NCBI GenBank assembly: GCA_035500675.1
Contig: DATJXA010000032.1
Coordinates: 54,485-118,484 of the forward strand
Length of the DNA stretch: 64,000 nt
From: JAGVPT01 sp035500675
Lineage (GTDB): Bacteria > Bacteroidota > Ignavibacteria > UBA10030 > UBA8401
Direction: 5' to 3'
Within the stretch, counting starts at the first letter, position 1. Each line of letters begins with the position of its first letter. Both the position numbers and the translations under genes were made by a program. Below the pieces are notes generated by a model that searched no databases, had not been told where the DNA came from, and saw only the letters and a program-made list of their open reading frames with translations. This document shows positions 45,052 to 53,847 of this stretch, piece by piece.

Positions 45052-46458
45052 ATGAATCGACGCCTCCTTTTATTTGCCTTTTTCTGCTCCATCGTTTCGC
45101 AACATCTCCTTTCACAATCGTTCGATTCATCATCCGCTGCAAATCTTTCGGCCCGACAAGCGCGACATTCGGAAGAATGGGTCCGACACGGCATCATTTA
45201 TGAAATTTTCCCGCGATCATTCTCCGCACAGGGAAATTTCGCAGGCATCGAGAACCGACTCGCCGAGTTACAAAAGCTCGGCGTGACGATCCTTTGGCTT
45301 ATGCCGATCCATCCTGTCGGTATGCTTCATCGAAAAGGAACGCTCGGCAGCCCATACTCCGTGCGGGACTATTATGCCGTCAACCCGGATTACGGCACGC
45401 TCGACGATTTTAAGCGGCTGGTCGATCATGCGCATGCGATGGGATTTCACCTCATCATCGACCTTGTCGCAAACCATACCTCTTGGGACAGCAAGCTCAT
45501 CGGGGAACATCCGGAATGGTTTACAAAAGACAGCGCCGGGCAGATCGTCTCGCCGAACCCGGATTGGACTGATGTTGCGGACCTCGATTATTCACGCATC
45601 GGTTTGAGACGATACATGATCGAGATGATGAAATACTGGGTCCGCGACGTCGGCGTCGATGGATTTCGCTGCGACGTCGCCGAAATGGTGCCGCTCGATT
45701 TTTGGGACGAAGCACGGGCTGCGGTCGACAGCATAAAGCCGGTCATGATGCTGGCGGAGGGCGCGCTCCCTTCAGAGCACCTTCACGCGTTCGACCTGAC
45801 GTACAGCTGGAATGTCTACCACGATCTCGACCCGCTCATCCATCAAAAAAAATTTCCGCAGAGCCTCGACAATGAATTGAAACAAGAACGGTCCGCTTTT
45901 CCTAACGAATCTCTTTTTATGCGCTTCAGTTCCAACCATGATGAAAATGCGTGGGATGCGCCGGACGTCATAAAATTTGGCGAGCGTGGAGCGATGCTCG
46001 CCGCCGTTCTGGTCAATACGCTGCCCGGCGTCCCCCTGCTTTATAATGGACAAGAGGTCGGGAACGCAAAAAAACTCCGGCTCTTTGAAAAAGATACTAT
46101 CGATTGGGCTCAAGGGGATGAATTCCTCAAACTCTATTCGTTATTGTTCGCTCTTCGGAAAGATCACTCTGCGTTGATCGATGGAGGCATGATCCTCAAT
46201 CCGACGACGAACGATTCGTGCGTCTACGCGTTTACCCGGGTATCCGGTAACGATCGGGTTGTCGTCGCGTTGAACTTCAGCGAGAGACGTTTCATCGGCT
46301 CAATAAAACTCTCGTCTGGAGAAATTAGATCGGCCGATCAAACGGTTCTAGAGGATGTCATGACAAAACGCACAGAAACAGTTTCTTCGTCCGGAAGGCT
46401 TCCGATCACGATCCCTCCGATGGGATATCGTATATTTTTCACGGCACAACCTCGCTAA
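45052..46458 (+). CDS. GH13 alpha-amylase family glycoside hydrolase, exported
   Basis: This 468-residue enzyme has a signal peptide (RLLLFAFFCSIVSQHLLSQ) and the GH13 regions: LIIDLVANHTS, GFRCDVAE with nucleophile Asp208, MMLAEG with acid/base Glu236, and FSSNHDEN with Asp297. A short C-terminal beta domain follows. It acts on alpha-glucans or maltooligosaccharides in the periplasm or outside. CACTACTTTT lies about 30 bp upstream and resembles the promoter-like words near 60497 and 61255. It lies 18 bp before the acyltransferase-like gene. Confidence 0.93.
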   Translation: MNRRLLLFAFFCSIVSQHLLSQSFDSSSAANLSARQARHSEEWVRHGIIYEIFPRSFSAQGNFAGIENRLAELQKLGVTILWLMPIHPVGMLHRKGTLGSPYSVRDYYAVNPDYGTLDDFKRLVDHAHAMGFHLIIDLVANHTSWDSKLIGEHPEWFTKDSAGQIVSPNPDWTDVADLDYSRIGLRRYMIEMMKYWVRDVGVDGFRCDVAEMVPLDFWDEARAAVDSIKPVMMLAEGALPSEHLHAFDLTYSWNVYHDLDPLIHQKKFPQSLDNELKQERSAFPNESLFMRFSSNHDENAWDAPDVIKFGERGAMLAAVLVNTLPGVPLLYNGQEVGNAKKLRLFEKDTIDWAQGDEFLKLYSLLFALRKDHSALIDGGMILNPTTNDSCVYAFTRVSGNDRVVVALNFSERRFIGSIKLSSGEIRSADQTVLEDVMTKRTETVSSSGRLPITIPPMGYRIFFTAQPR

Positions 46459-46476
46459 CATTCCCGGAATTTTACC

Positions 46477-47601
46477 ATGGCGCAGCAGCATGAACGGTTG
46501 GTTTCACTCGACGCATTCCGCGGCGCAACGATCGCCGGAATGGTTCTCGTCAATAACCCCGGAACATGGAGCGCGATCTACCCTCAGCTTGAACATGCTG
46601 AATGGAACGGGTGGACGTTCACGGACTGGATATTTCCGTTTTTTCTTTGGATCGTCGGCGTGTCGCTCACGCTCTCTTTTACTGCGCGCCGGGAACGCGG
46701 GGACTCGCGGACGCAATTGCTCCGTCAGGTCATCAGACGATCCATCATCATCTTTGCCATCGGGCTATTTCTCGCCGGTTTTCCCTACTTTAATTTCTCG
46801 ACGATACGGATTCCGGGTGTCCTCCAACGCATCGCCGTGTGCTATTTCACAGCATCGCTCATCGTTCTTTACACAAAGGGGTTGCGTGTCCAGATAATGT
46901 GGCTCGTTGGGCTGCTTGTTTCCTATTGGCTCATCATGAAACTTGTGCCCGTTCCCGGGATCGGCGTTGGCGTAATGGAACGGGGAAGAAATTTTTCAGC
47001 GTATGTGGATGGGCTATTTCTTTCCGGACACATGTGGGGTCAGACAAAAACATGGGACCCCGAGGGGATCGTAAGCACCCTTCCCGCGATCGCAACGACG
47101 TTGTTCGGCGTCCTCACCGGTCGTTTTTTGCAGGGAACGTTTACGAAAGAGGAAAAAACTTCTTGGATGTTCGTTGCAGGAAATGTTCTCCTATTGCTCG
47201 GCGCCATTCTCGACATGTGGCTCCCGATCAACAAAAGTATTTGGACGGCATCGTACGCCATTTTTATGGCGGGGTGGGCGCTCGTCTGCTTTGCGATGTT
47301 TTATTGGCTTATCGACGTTAGGGGTTACCGGCGATGGGCGACTCCGTTTATCATCCTCGGCATGAATGCCATCGCTTTGTATTCGCTGTCGGAGTTTATC
47401 GGGAAACTGTACGCCATCCTGATCACCGTGCATCGACCGGATGGGACGGAAATTTCAGTTCAGGAATTGATTTTCAACTCTGTCTTCCTTCCTCTTGCAA
47501 GCCCAATAAACGCATCGCTGATCTTCGCCGTTTGTTTTGTGCTTTTCATTTTCTCCATTGCATGGGTCATGTGGAGGAACAAGTGGTTTATCAAAGTGTG
47601 A
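46477..47601 (+). CDS. HGSNAT/DUF5009-like multi-pass membrane acyltransferase
   Basis: This 374-residue protein has about ten membrane helices. It starts ERLVSLDAFRGATIAGMVLVNNPG, then WTFTDWIFPFFLWIVGVSLTLSF, the hallmark of the heparan-glucosaminide acetyltransferase/DUF5009 family. Members acetylate sugars across the membrane using cytoplasmic acetyl-CoA; here that is inferred. Eighteen bp after the GH13 gene, so the two probably share a transcript and work on sugars. Confidence 0.88.
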   Translation: MAQQHERLVSLDAFRGATIAGMVLVNNPGTWSAIYPQLEHAEWNGWTFTDWIFPFFLWIVGVSLTLSFTARRERGDSRTQLLRQVIRRSIIIFAIGLFLAGFPYFNFSTIRIPGVLQRIAVCYFTASLIVLYTKGLRVQIMWLVGLLVSYWLIMKLVPVPGIGVGVMERGRNFSAYVDGLFLSGHMWGQTKTWDPEGIVSTLPAIATTLFGVLTGRFLQGTFTKEEKTSWMFVAGNVLLLLGAILDMWLPINKSIWTASYAIFMAGWALVCFAMFYWLIDVRGYRRWATPFIILGMNAIALYSLSEFIGKLYAILITVHRPDGTEISVQELIFNSVFLPLASPINASLIFAVCFVLFIFSIAWVMWRNKWFIKV

Positions 47602-47739
47602 CCGCTGATGTCCGCGCGAGCGCGTCATGAACACCATCACATCGTGCCGTTCTTGTCTTGACTTTGAGGATTAAAATCTACAAATTTTCGGGGTTTGTTG
47701 CGGTCGCGCTGACACACACGTGGTTCCAAGGAGGCATGC

Positions 47740-48507
47740 ATGGAAAATGAATCTCAGGAAAAAGTCGGCTTACAGTGGAAGTGGATCGCCATTGGAACAA
47801 TTATCGGAGTCGTGCTGACGACGTTCCTTTTCCAGATCATGTCCGATACGTTCAACTCGTTCTACATCCCTCTCTTCATCGGGCTCCTCTCCTTCGTCAT
47901 CATGGGAATCATTATCGGATATAAATCTCCCGGCTATACCCTCAAGGAACCGGCTATTGGCGGAGTGTTCGCCGTGTTGATCACCATTGGGATCCTTCAC
48001 TATGTTTTCGATTACAATCCCCCCGAAGGACAGATGATCGCAGCTCCTTTCATGGCATTTGTGTTGGCGTTGATCGGCGGATGGGTCGGCGAGGAGCTGC
48101 AGGGATCGCAGCAGCGAGCGGCAGAGAATAAGACCATCGCAGGACTCGAATGGGCGTGGGTCATCACGGGAACGGTCGTCGGCTTCATCCTCAACAATAT
48201 TTTCGTCTATGGTCTGTTTGCGCTGATGAGATTCGGCGTCGCCGGAATTCTTATCTCTCTTGGGGCAAGTTTTATCGTTGCCGGCATCATTGTCGGCTAT
48301 AAGTCTCCGGGCGTTACGATCAAAGAGGCCGCACTGGCCGGCGTGCTCGGCGTGATCTTGAATTTCTTTTTTATCTATTTCGGTTTCGGCGCGATGCTCG
48401 ATATGGAATTTCTGATCATCGGCCTTATCGGGGGCTTCATTCTTTCGTTTGTCGGGGGATGGATCGGAGAAGAAATGCAGAAGCGGAAGGAACGCACGGC
48501 GAAATAA
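47740..48507 (+). CDS. Membrane protein with internal tandem duplication, unknown function
   Basis: This 255-residue protein is preceded by a strong site AAGGAGG. Two halves repeat the same plan: residues about 13-120 (IGTIIGVVLTTFLF ... IIIGYKSPGYTLKEPAIGG) and about 139-250 (ITGTVVGFILNNIF ... IIVGYKSPGVTIKEAALAG), each followed by a GGWVGEE / GGWIGEE helix end. Six to eight hydrophobic helices are likely. No known family is recognised. It has its own terminator. Confidence 0.85.
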   Translation: MENESQEKVGLQWKWIAIGTIIGVVLTTFLFQIMSDTFNSFYIPLFIGLLSFVIMGIIIGYKSPGYTLKEPAIGGVFAVLITIGILHYVFDYNPPEGQMIAAPFMAFVLALIGGWVGEELQGSQQRAAENKTIAGLEWAWVITGTVVGFILNNIFVYGLFALMRFGVAGILISLGASFIVAGIIVGYKSPGVTIKEAALAGVLGVILNFFFIYFGFGAMLDMEFLIIGLIGGFILSFVGGWIGEEMQKRKERTAK

Positions 48508-48526
48508 CTTTCACCGAAGTCTCACT

Positions 48527-48571
48527 AAAACAAAAAAGAGGGTCCATTCGCTGGGTCCTCTTTTTTGTTTT
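48527..48571. terminator. Strong bidirectional terminator between convergent genes
   Basis: AAAACAAAAAAGAGG (48527-48541) pairs with CCTCTTTTTTGTTTT (48557-48571), extended inwards by GTCC/GGTCC. It serves the membrane-protein gene and, in reverse, yidC (stop at 48611). Confidence 0.9.
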
Positions 48572-48610
48572 AGTGGCACAGCAACTTTTCCGGTTGCCTT
48601 GGACGTGACT

Positions 48611-50422
48611 CTACCGCTTGGGCGGTTGGGGAAGGTTTTTAGTGAGCGCATTCATGAGGCCGCCCGATCTCTTTTTCTCCGAGACTTTCTGCAACGGCGT
48701 ATTATCGTGCTGTTTGTTGATGTACATTTGCTGCGCGATCGCGAGGAGGTTGAAGACGAAGTAATAGAGGTTCAAGCCCGACGGGAGGCTGTTGAACAGC
48801 AGCGTCATCATCACTGGCATCATCCAGACCATCGCTTTTTGCCGCGGGTCGTTGACGGTCATCTTCTGTTGGATGAACATCGTAATGCCCATCATGAGCG
48901 CGAGGCCGCTGAGGTTGTGTACGCCGAAAAAGGGAAGCGTGAACGGCAGCTCGGTGATGATGTCGGGAATAGAAAGGTCCTTGATCCACCACACAAACCC
49001 CGCTTGACGCAACTGGATCGAGTTCGCAAACAACGCGTAAAGGGCGTAGAGAATCGGCATCTGAATCAATAGCGGGAGACAGCCGCCCGCGGGGTTGACG
49101 CCGTAGTCCTTGTACAGCTTCATGATCTGGACGTTCATCTGATTCGGATCGTCTTTGAACTTTGTCCGGATCTCCTCCATCAAGGGCTGCAGGGCCTGCA
49201 TCTTTTTCATCGACTTCATGCTGCTCCGCGTCAACGGATGGAGCGCAATTTTGATCAGGATCGAAAAGACGATGATGACTAGGCCGTAATTCGAGATGAA
49301 CAGGTGCAGGAATTTGAACAGCGGGATGAGAAGGTACACACTGATCGGACGTATCCACGACCAGCCAAGGCTCATGATGTGGACGAGCCCTCGGCCGTAG
49401 CTATTGATGATGTCGTATTCGAGCGGTCCGATGAACAGCGTAAATTTCGCCGACTCTTCGACGGTATTCTTGAACGGAACTTTTAGAGCGATCGAATAGT
49501 GTTCGACCATGCCGTGGTTGGCCACCGTGTCGCACCGGCCTTCAAGATACGCGCCGTCCGCTTTTTTGTCGTCAGAAAGGAGAACGACGGCAAAATATTT
49601 ATTCCGCGTCGCAACCCATTCTGTCTCCCCGCTTGTGTTCGATACGGGTGTCTGGCCCGGTTTCGACGCATCGATCGAAGAGACTTCGCCGCCGGCATAC
49701 AGGTACGCCTCTGCCTGACGCGATTCGTCAACGCTGTTGCCTTCCACATATCGGATCCCGTTTTCCCAAACGACCTGATACTCGTAGTTCGCGATAATAT
49801 CTTGCATGCCGACCAGTTTCACGCCGACGTCAAGTCCATAGGAATTATTTTTGAAGCGGAGGGTTTTGACAATTTTCCCCGTACCGGCATTGAGGGTAAA
49901 GGCAATGGAATATTCCTCGTCGCCCGTCAAACGAACGTTCCCCGTGGGCGGAAGGTTTGCGGTAAAAAATAGACCGCGTGTGTCTATGAGCTTTCCGTCG
50001 GTCGAAGTAAAAAGAATGCTGAAATCTCCTCCGGTTGCATTCTCGACAAGCTGAACGGGATATTGATCCCATGTTCTATAATTTTTCAGCACAAACTTCT
50101 CGATCGCTCCGCCTTTAGTCGAAACCTCCGCGGTGTACAGATCCGTTTCTATGGTGACGATCTGTTCTTTGCCGTTGGCGTCGCCCGAGAAAAATTTCCC
50201 GAGCGAATCCGATGTGGGCGGCTGCTGTACTTGGGGAACGCTGGCAGCTTCTTTCTTCTCCTGCCGTTGAGTGGCCTGAGGCGGTACGGCAGAGTCTTTT
50301 TGTACTACGGTCGGCTGGTTCTTCTCTTGAGGCTGGTTTGACGGCTTGGGCGTACTCCACCACATCCACACCATCAAAACAAGTGCGATGAGGACAAATC
50401 CGAGCGTTGTTTGTTTATCCAT
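48611..50422 (-). CDS. yidC: Membrane protein insertase YidC
   Basis: This 603-residue insertase is called from the ATG at 50422 (MDKQTTLGFVLIALVLMVWMWW, the first helix); an ATG 7 codons upstream is unlikely. A large periplasmic domain (about 75-350) precedes the Oxa1/YidC core with IISNYGLVIIVFSILIKIALHPL, LPLLIQMPILYALYALF and the late helices, ending in basic residues. It inserts membrane proteins with or without SecYEG. It lies 36 bp after yidD in rpmH-rnpA-yidD-yidC. Confidence 0.97.
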   Translation of the reverse strand: MDKQTTLGFVLIALVLMVWMWWSTPKPSNQPQEKNQPTVVQKDSAVPPQATQRQEKKEAASVPQVQQPPTSDSLGKFFSGDANGKEQIVTIETDLYTAEVSTKGGAIEKFVLKNYRTWDQYPVQLVENATGGDFSILFTSTDGKLIDTRGLFFTANLPPTGNVRLTGDEEYSIAFTLNAGTGKIVKTLRFKNNSYGLDVGVKLVGMQDIIANYEYQVVWENGIRYVEGNSVDESRQAEAYLYAGGEVSSIDASKPGQTPVSNTSGETEWVATRNKYFAVVLLSDDKKADGAYLEGRCDTVANHGMVEHYSIALKVPFKNTVEESAKFTLFIGPLEYDIINSYGRGLVHIMSLGWSWIRPISVYLLIPLFKFLHLFISNYGLVIIVFSILIKIALHPLTRSSMKSMKKMQALQPLMEEIRTKFKDDPNQMNVQIMKLYKDYGVNPAGGCLPLLIQMPILYALYALFANSIQLRQAGFVWWIKDLSIPDIITELPFTLPFFGVHNLSGLALMMGITMFIQQKMTVNDPRQKAMVWMMPVMMTLLFNSLPSGLNLYYFVFNLLAIAQQMYINKQHDNTPLQKVSEKKRSGGLMNALTKNLPQPPKR

Positions 50423-50458
50423 TACGACGACACTCCACATCAAAAAAGTTATACAACA

Positions 50459-50671
50459 TCACTGGACCGGATCATATCCTCCCGGATGCCATGGGTGACA
50501 TTTGGCAATGCGGCGCACGGTGAGCCACATCCCCTTCATGAATCCGTGGCGCGCGAATGCATCGATTGAATACTGCGAGCACGATGGATAGAACCTGCAT
50601 GAATTTGGCGGAAGCAGGGGGGAGACCAACAGTTGGTAGAGACGAATGATCCCGATGGCGGCGCGATTCAT
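50459..50671 (-). CDS. yidD: Membrane protein insertion efficiency factor YidD
   Basis: This 70-residue protein has the hallmark FYPSCSQYSIDAFARHG and ends KCHPWHPGGYDPV, with an amphipathic N-terminal helix. It assists YidC-dependent insertion. It lies 9 bp after rnpA and 36 bp before yidC. Confidence 0.97.
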   Translation of the reverse strand: MNRAAIGIIRLYQLLVSPLLPPNSCRFYPSCSQYSIDAFARHGFMKGMWLTVRRIAKCHPWHPGGYDPVQ

Positions 50672-50680
50672 AGTCCGGCC

Positions 50681-51076
50681 TCACGCGTGGGAAGAAATTT
50701 TTGCAACAATATCGACCAGGTCTCGTTCGATGGACGCGTAGCGAACCATCCGGACATTGGCTTGGGATGAACTTTTTTTGAAGACCAGCACGAGAACAAT
50801 TTGAAGATCTCTTTTATCTGCCGTAGTGTGCAACTCGATCTTATTCTTTCGAAAAGCCTCTCTCATGTACCGCTTGATTCTGTTTCTGTCGACGGCAAGC
50901 GGGACAACTTTTCGGGGAACCGCAAAACCGACGCGTACCGGCGGTCCCTTTTTCTTCTCTGCAGTCCTAAAATAGCACCGGAGCTCTTGGCTCTGAATCA
51001 TCTCTCCATTTTTAAGAACATCCGAGAAGGCGGAATAACCACGAAGGATTTCGGATTTGTGCAGTGTGTTGTGCAC
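50681..51076 (-). CDS. rnpA: Ribonuclease P protein component
   Basis: This 131-residue basic protein binds RNase P RNA for tRNA 5' processing. Family marks: RVGFAVPRKVVPLAVDRNRIKR with the RNR motif, and the early FSDVLKNGE region. It follows rpmH by 81 bp on the minus strand, the usual order. Confidence 0.95.
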   Translation of the reverse strand: MHNTLHKSEILRGYSAFSDVLKNGEMIQSQELRCYFRTAEKKKGPPVRVGFAVPRKVVPLAVDRNRIKRYMREAFRKNKIELHTTADKRDLQIVLVLVFKKSSSQANVRMVRYASIERDLVDIVAKISSHA

Positions 51077-51157
51077 ACGTTTAACCTTTGTCGGTTATTA
51101 GCAGGGGGGCGCAGTCGAACCGCGGAATTCTTGACCAGTACTCCGGCGCAAGCCGGC

Positions 51158-51304
51158 TTACCGCTCGTCGCTTACAGTAAGTTTATGCCGGCCTTTCGCC
51201 CTCCGGCGATTGAGGACTTTTCTGCCGTTCTTTGTGGACATTCGTTCACGAAAGCCGTGGGTATTCTTGCGCTTACGCCGGTGGGGCTGGTATGTGCGTT
51301 TCAT
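51158..51304 (-). CDS. rpmH: 50S ribosomal protein L34
   Basis: This 48-residue basic protein matches L34: MKRTYQPHRRKRKNTHGFRE then MSTKNGRKVLNRRRAKGR. The start is the ATG at 51304; the longer open frame upstream is the AT-rich origin region. It is the first gene of the rpmH-rnpA-yidD-yidC unit. Confidence 0.97.
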   Translation of the reverse strand: MKRTYQPHRRKRKNTHGFRERMSTKNGRKVLNRRRAKGRHKLTVSDER

Positions 51305-51331
51305 CAATAATCTCCAAGTACATGCCAAACA

Positions 51332-51365
51332 AAAAAGGGTTGCCTCTTCTGAGACAATCCTTTTT
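51332..51365. terminator. Hairpin upstream of rpmH
   Basis: AAAAAGGGTTGCCTC (51332-51346) and GAGACAATCCTTTTT (51351-51365) pair with two G-T wobbles over a 4-nt loop. On the minus strand it lies in the rpmH leader 27 bp before its start, where it could act as an attenuator or insulate the origin from rightward or leftward transcription. Confidence 0.55.
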
Positions 51366-51447
51366 ATACAATTTATCGCTAGACAGTGGACTAAAATATA
51401 AATATTACCAGTGATAAACAAGAACTTTTTAAAGGCGAAAAAATTGC

Positions 51448-51477
51448 TTGACAAACCCAATCTTCGTATCGTATAAT
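51448..51477 (+). promoter_or_regulatory. Consensus sigma-70 promoter facing dnaA
   Basis: Perfect TTGACA (51448-51453) and TATAAT (51472-51477) with an 18-bp spacer, on the plus strand, about 295 bp before the dnaA ATG. It is the best promoter match in the window. Transcripts from it would run through the DnaA-box cluster. Confidence 0.75.
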
Positions 51478-51503
51478 TCAAAAGCGGGAATGAACAACTG
51501 GCC

Positions 51504-51748
51504 TGTGAATAATGTGTTGATAACTTCTTGGCGATTGACATTTCTTCTTTTGCCTGTTTTTATTAGGGGAAATTTTGAAATGTGCGTTTGTTGATAAGTC
51601 GTCTACAAGTTTTAAGAATTGGTGCTATTTAATGTTTTGCCTGCCCTCACCTCATGTGTGTAATTTTCTAACAATGTATAAGTGTTTGTTTTTATAATTC
51701 GCAACTTGTGGATAAGTTTGTGCACAAGTGTTCAATCTCTGTTGATAA
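51504..51748 (+). other. oriC: Probable oriC: DnaA-box cluster upstream of dnaA
   Basis: An AT-rich stretch with DnaA-box words all in one orientation: TGTGAATAA (51504-51512), TGTTGATAA (51515-51523, 51589-51597, 51740-51748) and TGTGGATAA (51707-51715). Two match the reverse of TTATNCACA fully; three differ by one base. The palindrome TTGTGCACAA is at 51718-51727. Gene strands diverge here (rpmH left, dnaA right), as expected at an origin. Confidence 0.75.
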
Positions 51749-51771
51749 TTTAGCGATTGCGCGAGACTCGT

Positions 51772-53223
51772 ATGGAAAATGAGCTACACACCGTAGAAAC
51801 CTTTCATGCTGAAGTGGATGCCGCCGGCATTTGGGCTTCATGTCTTTCAGCAATTCAAAACCAGGTGCCGAATCAGAGTTTCAAAACATGGTTTGAGCCC
51901 GTCAAAGCAACGAAGCTTGAAAATGGCGAGCTGACTGTACAGGTTCCCAGCCAGTTCTTTTATGAATGGCTGGAGGAGCATTACTACTCCCTCATAAAGT
52001 CTACGATCTCCCGATATCTGGGAGAATCGGCACGGCTCACATACATTGTTGTTCCTCCTGATGAATCGGGAACGCCTGTGGAGGTTCAGCCGACGGCGAC
52101 TATTCGCATAGATAATGTCCCTCCGGTTGCGCCCGTTCGGGTCGAATCTCCTTTTTCTCCGGAAGAGAACGCGGCGTCTTTACCTCCGAGCAAAACGTTC
52201 CTCAATCCCCGTTACACGTTCACTAATTTCATCAAAGGCGACAGCAACCAGTTGGCAAGAGCTGCTGCATCGGCCGTATCGAACAACCCCGGGGGAACGT
52301 CGTTCAACCCGCTGGTTCTTTACGGCGGCACCGGGCTTGGCAAAACCCACTTGATACAGGCGATCGGCAACTATGCCTTTGAGGCGGGAAAAGCTCGGCG
52401 TGTCTGTTACGTCTCCAGTGAAAAATTTACAATAGAGTTTGTCGATGCGATCCAATCGGACAAGACCCGAGAGTTCTCTAATTATTACCGAAGCATGGAC
52501 TTGCTCATTGTTGACGACATCCAGTTTTTTTCCGGAAAAGAAAAAACGCAGGATAGTTTCTTCCACACATTCAACACCCTGCACCAGATGGGAAAGCAGA
52601 TCGTCCTCTCTTCCGACAAACCTCCCAAAGATCTGAAGGGACTCGATGAACGGCTCATCTCACGCTTCCAATGGGGCCTTACCGCGGACATACAGCCGCC
52701 CGACCTTGAAACCAGAACCGCCATCCTCAGAAAAAAATGCGAAGACGACAGCATTGAAATTCCTCAGGAGGTTCTCGACTTTATCGCGACCAACGTGACA
52801 TCCAATATCCGCGAGTTGGAAGGATGCTACATCAGCCTGCTTGCAAAAGCATCCTTGGAAAACCGCGATATCAATCTCGAACTCGCGAAGGATGTGCTCC
52901 GGCTTGTCGTAAGCGACGTCCGGTCGCCCATCACTGTAGAGGAAATTCAACGGCTCGTCGCTGAGTTTTTCGACATCCCGCCGGATCTTCTTCGCGCGAA
53001 GACGCGCAAACAGGAGATCGTCAACGCGCGCCAGGTGGCGATGTATCTTGCAAAGGAAATGACCAATTGTTCGTTGAAAACCATCGGACTCCATTTCGGC
53101 GGGCGCGATCACAGCACTGTGATCCATGCCTATCAGTCGGTCGAGGACCAGGTCAAACTGGACTCAAAATACCGGGACACTCTCCAACTCGTGAGAAAGC
53201 GGATCGAAAATTCCTCGCATTGA
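51772..53223 (+). CDS. dnaA: Chromosomal replication initiator DnaA
   Basis: This protein is called from the ATG at 51772 (483 residues); an in-frame TTG at 51757 would add five. Domain I (WASCLSAIQNQVPNQSFKTW), a variable linker, the AAA+ domain with Walker A GGTGLGKT (about 185-192) and Walker B LLIVDDIQFF, and the DNA-binding domain with GGRDHSTVIHA. It opens oriC. The cluster at 51504-51748 is its likely target and site of self-regulation. Confidence 0.98.
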   Translation: MENELHTVETFHAEVDAAGIWASCLSAIQNQVPNQSFKTWFEPVKATKLENGELTVQVPSQFFYEWLEEHYYSLIKSTISRYLGESARLTYIVVPPDESGTPVEVQPTATIRIDNVPPVAPVRVESPFSPEENAASLPPSKTFLNPRYTFTNFIKGDSNQLARAAASAVSNNPGGTSFNPLVLYGGTGLGKTHLIQAIGNYAFEAGKARRVCYVSSEKFTIEFVDAIQSDKTREFSNYYRSMDLLIVDDIQFFSGKEKTQDSFFHTFNTLHQMGKQIVLSSDKPPKDLKGLDERLISRFQWGLTADIQPPDLETRTAILRKKCEDDSIEIPQEVLDFIATNVTSNIRELEGCYISLLAKASLENRDINLELAKDVLRLVVSDVRSPITVEEIQRLVAEFFDIPPDLLRAKTRKQEIVNARQVAMYLAKEMTNCSLKTIGLHFGGRDHSTVIHAYQSVEDQVKLDSKYRDTLQLVRKRIENSSH

Positions 53224-53245
53224 CGCATCGACCATCGTTGAGCCT

Positions 53246-53275
53246 AAAAAAGTCTCACACTAGTGAGACTTTTTT
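53246..53275 (+). terminator. Terminator of dnaA
   Basis: AAAAAAGTCTCAC (53246-53258) pairs perfectly with GTGAGACTTTTTT (53263-53275) over a 4-nt loop and is followed by more T, 22 bp after the dnaA stop. Confidence 0.9.
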
Positions 53276-53613
53276 TATTCACTTTACCGTTGGAAAAGAT
53301 GTGAATTGATGTGGATCAACTGTGGAGAATTCTGCCTTCGCGGGCATTTTACCTGACAGGTAGATGATAATGTTAAGAACTTTTTAATTGTTCACACCAA
53401 ATTCACCCCGCTGTTTTTGCCGTTCTGAGAATTCGTTCAATGAATATCCTCTTTCATGCTGATTTCCCCTTTTATCAACATGTCAACAGCTGTTATAATT
53501 ACTCTTATTCTTATAAACATCTTTATATTAAAGAAGGATTACAAAAGCGGTTTTCTAAACGGAAAAAGATTTCCCCGGTAAAGATAACCCTCGATTTGGT
53601 AGTAGTACGTTTT
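53276..53613. other. Non-coding spacer between dnaA and mreD
   Basis: No convincing gene. TGTGGATCA and CTGTGGAG near 53310-53330 are weak DnaA-box relatives. AT-rich words follow near 53490-53530. The rest of the 624 bp gap holds the repeat at 53614-53690 and the mreD promoter region, where I see no clear boxes. Confidence 0.3.
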
Positions 53614-53690
53614 GGATTTCCGATAGAAACGTTCGGGCATGACACAGCCTGAGCGCTCGTCATGCCCGCATGCTTCTGGCGGGCATCCAC
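53614..53690 (-). repeat. Dispersed intergenic repeat, copy B
   Basis: The reverse complement of 53654-53690 matches 32405-32441 at 35 of 37 bases, and 53614-53643 carries the second shared block (GTCAT[G/T]CCC, TATC, GGAA). It is inverted relative to copy A. It sits where mreB/mreC would usually precede mreD. Confidence 0.75.
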
Positions 53691-53847
53691 ATAGCAGTGA
53701 AAAAAGGATCGCAAAACTTACCACTACCCACGATTTAGGAGTGTTGATTATATTCGCATTTTATTCTAATTTTGTTCAATGTTAGGATAGCGATCTTTTA
53801 TCGTTACAATTTTTAAAGAATTGTCTTTTAAAAACCAGTAATTATTC

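Noticed and set aside
53290..53340. Second origin-like cluster after dnaA
   Set aside because: TGTGGATCA and CTGTGGAG are only weak DnaA-box relatives and too few; the upstream cluster is much better.
53440..53652. 70-codon frame after dnaA
   Set aside because: AT-rich low-complexity product that enters the dispersed repeat; no ribosome site.
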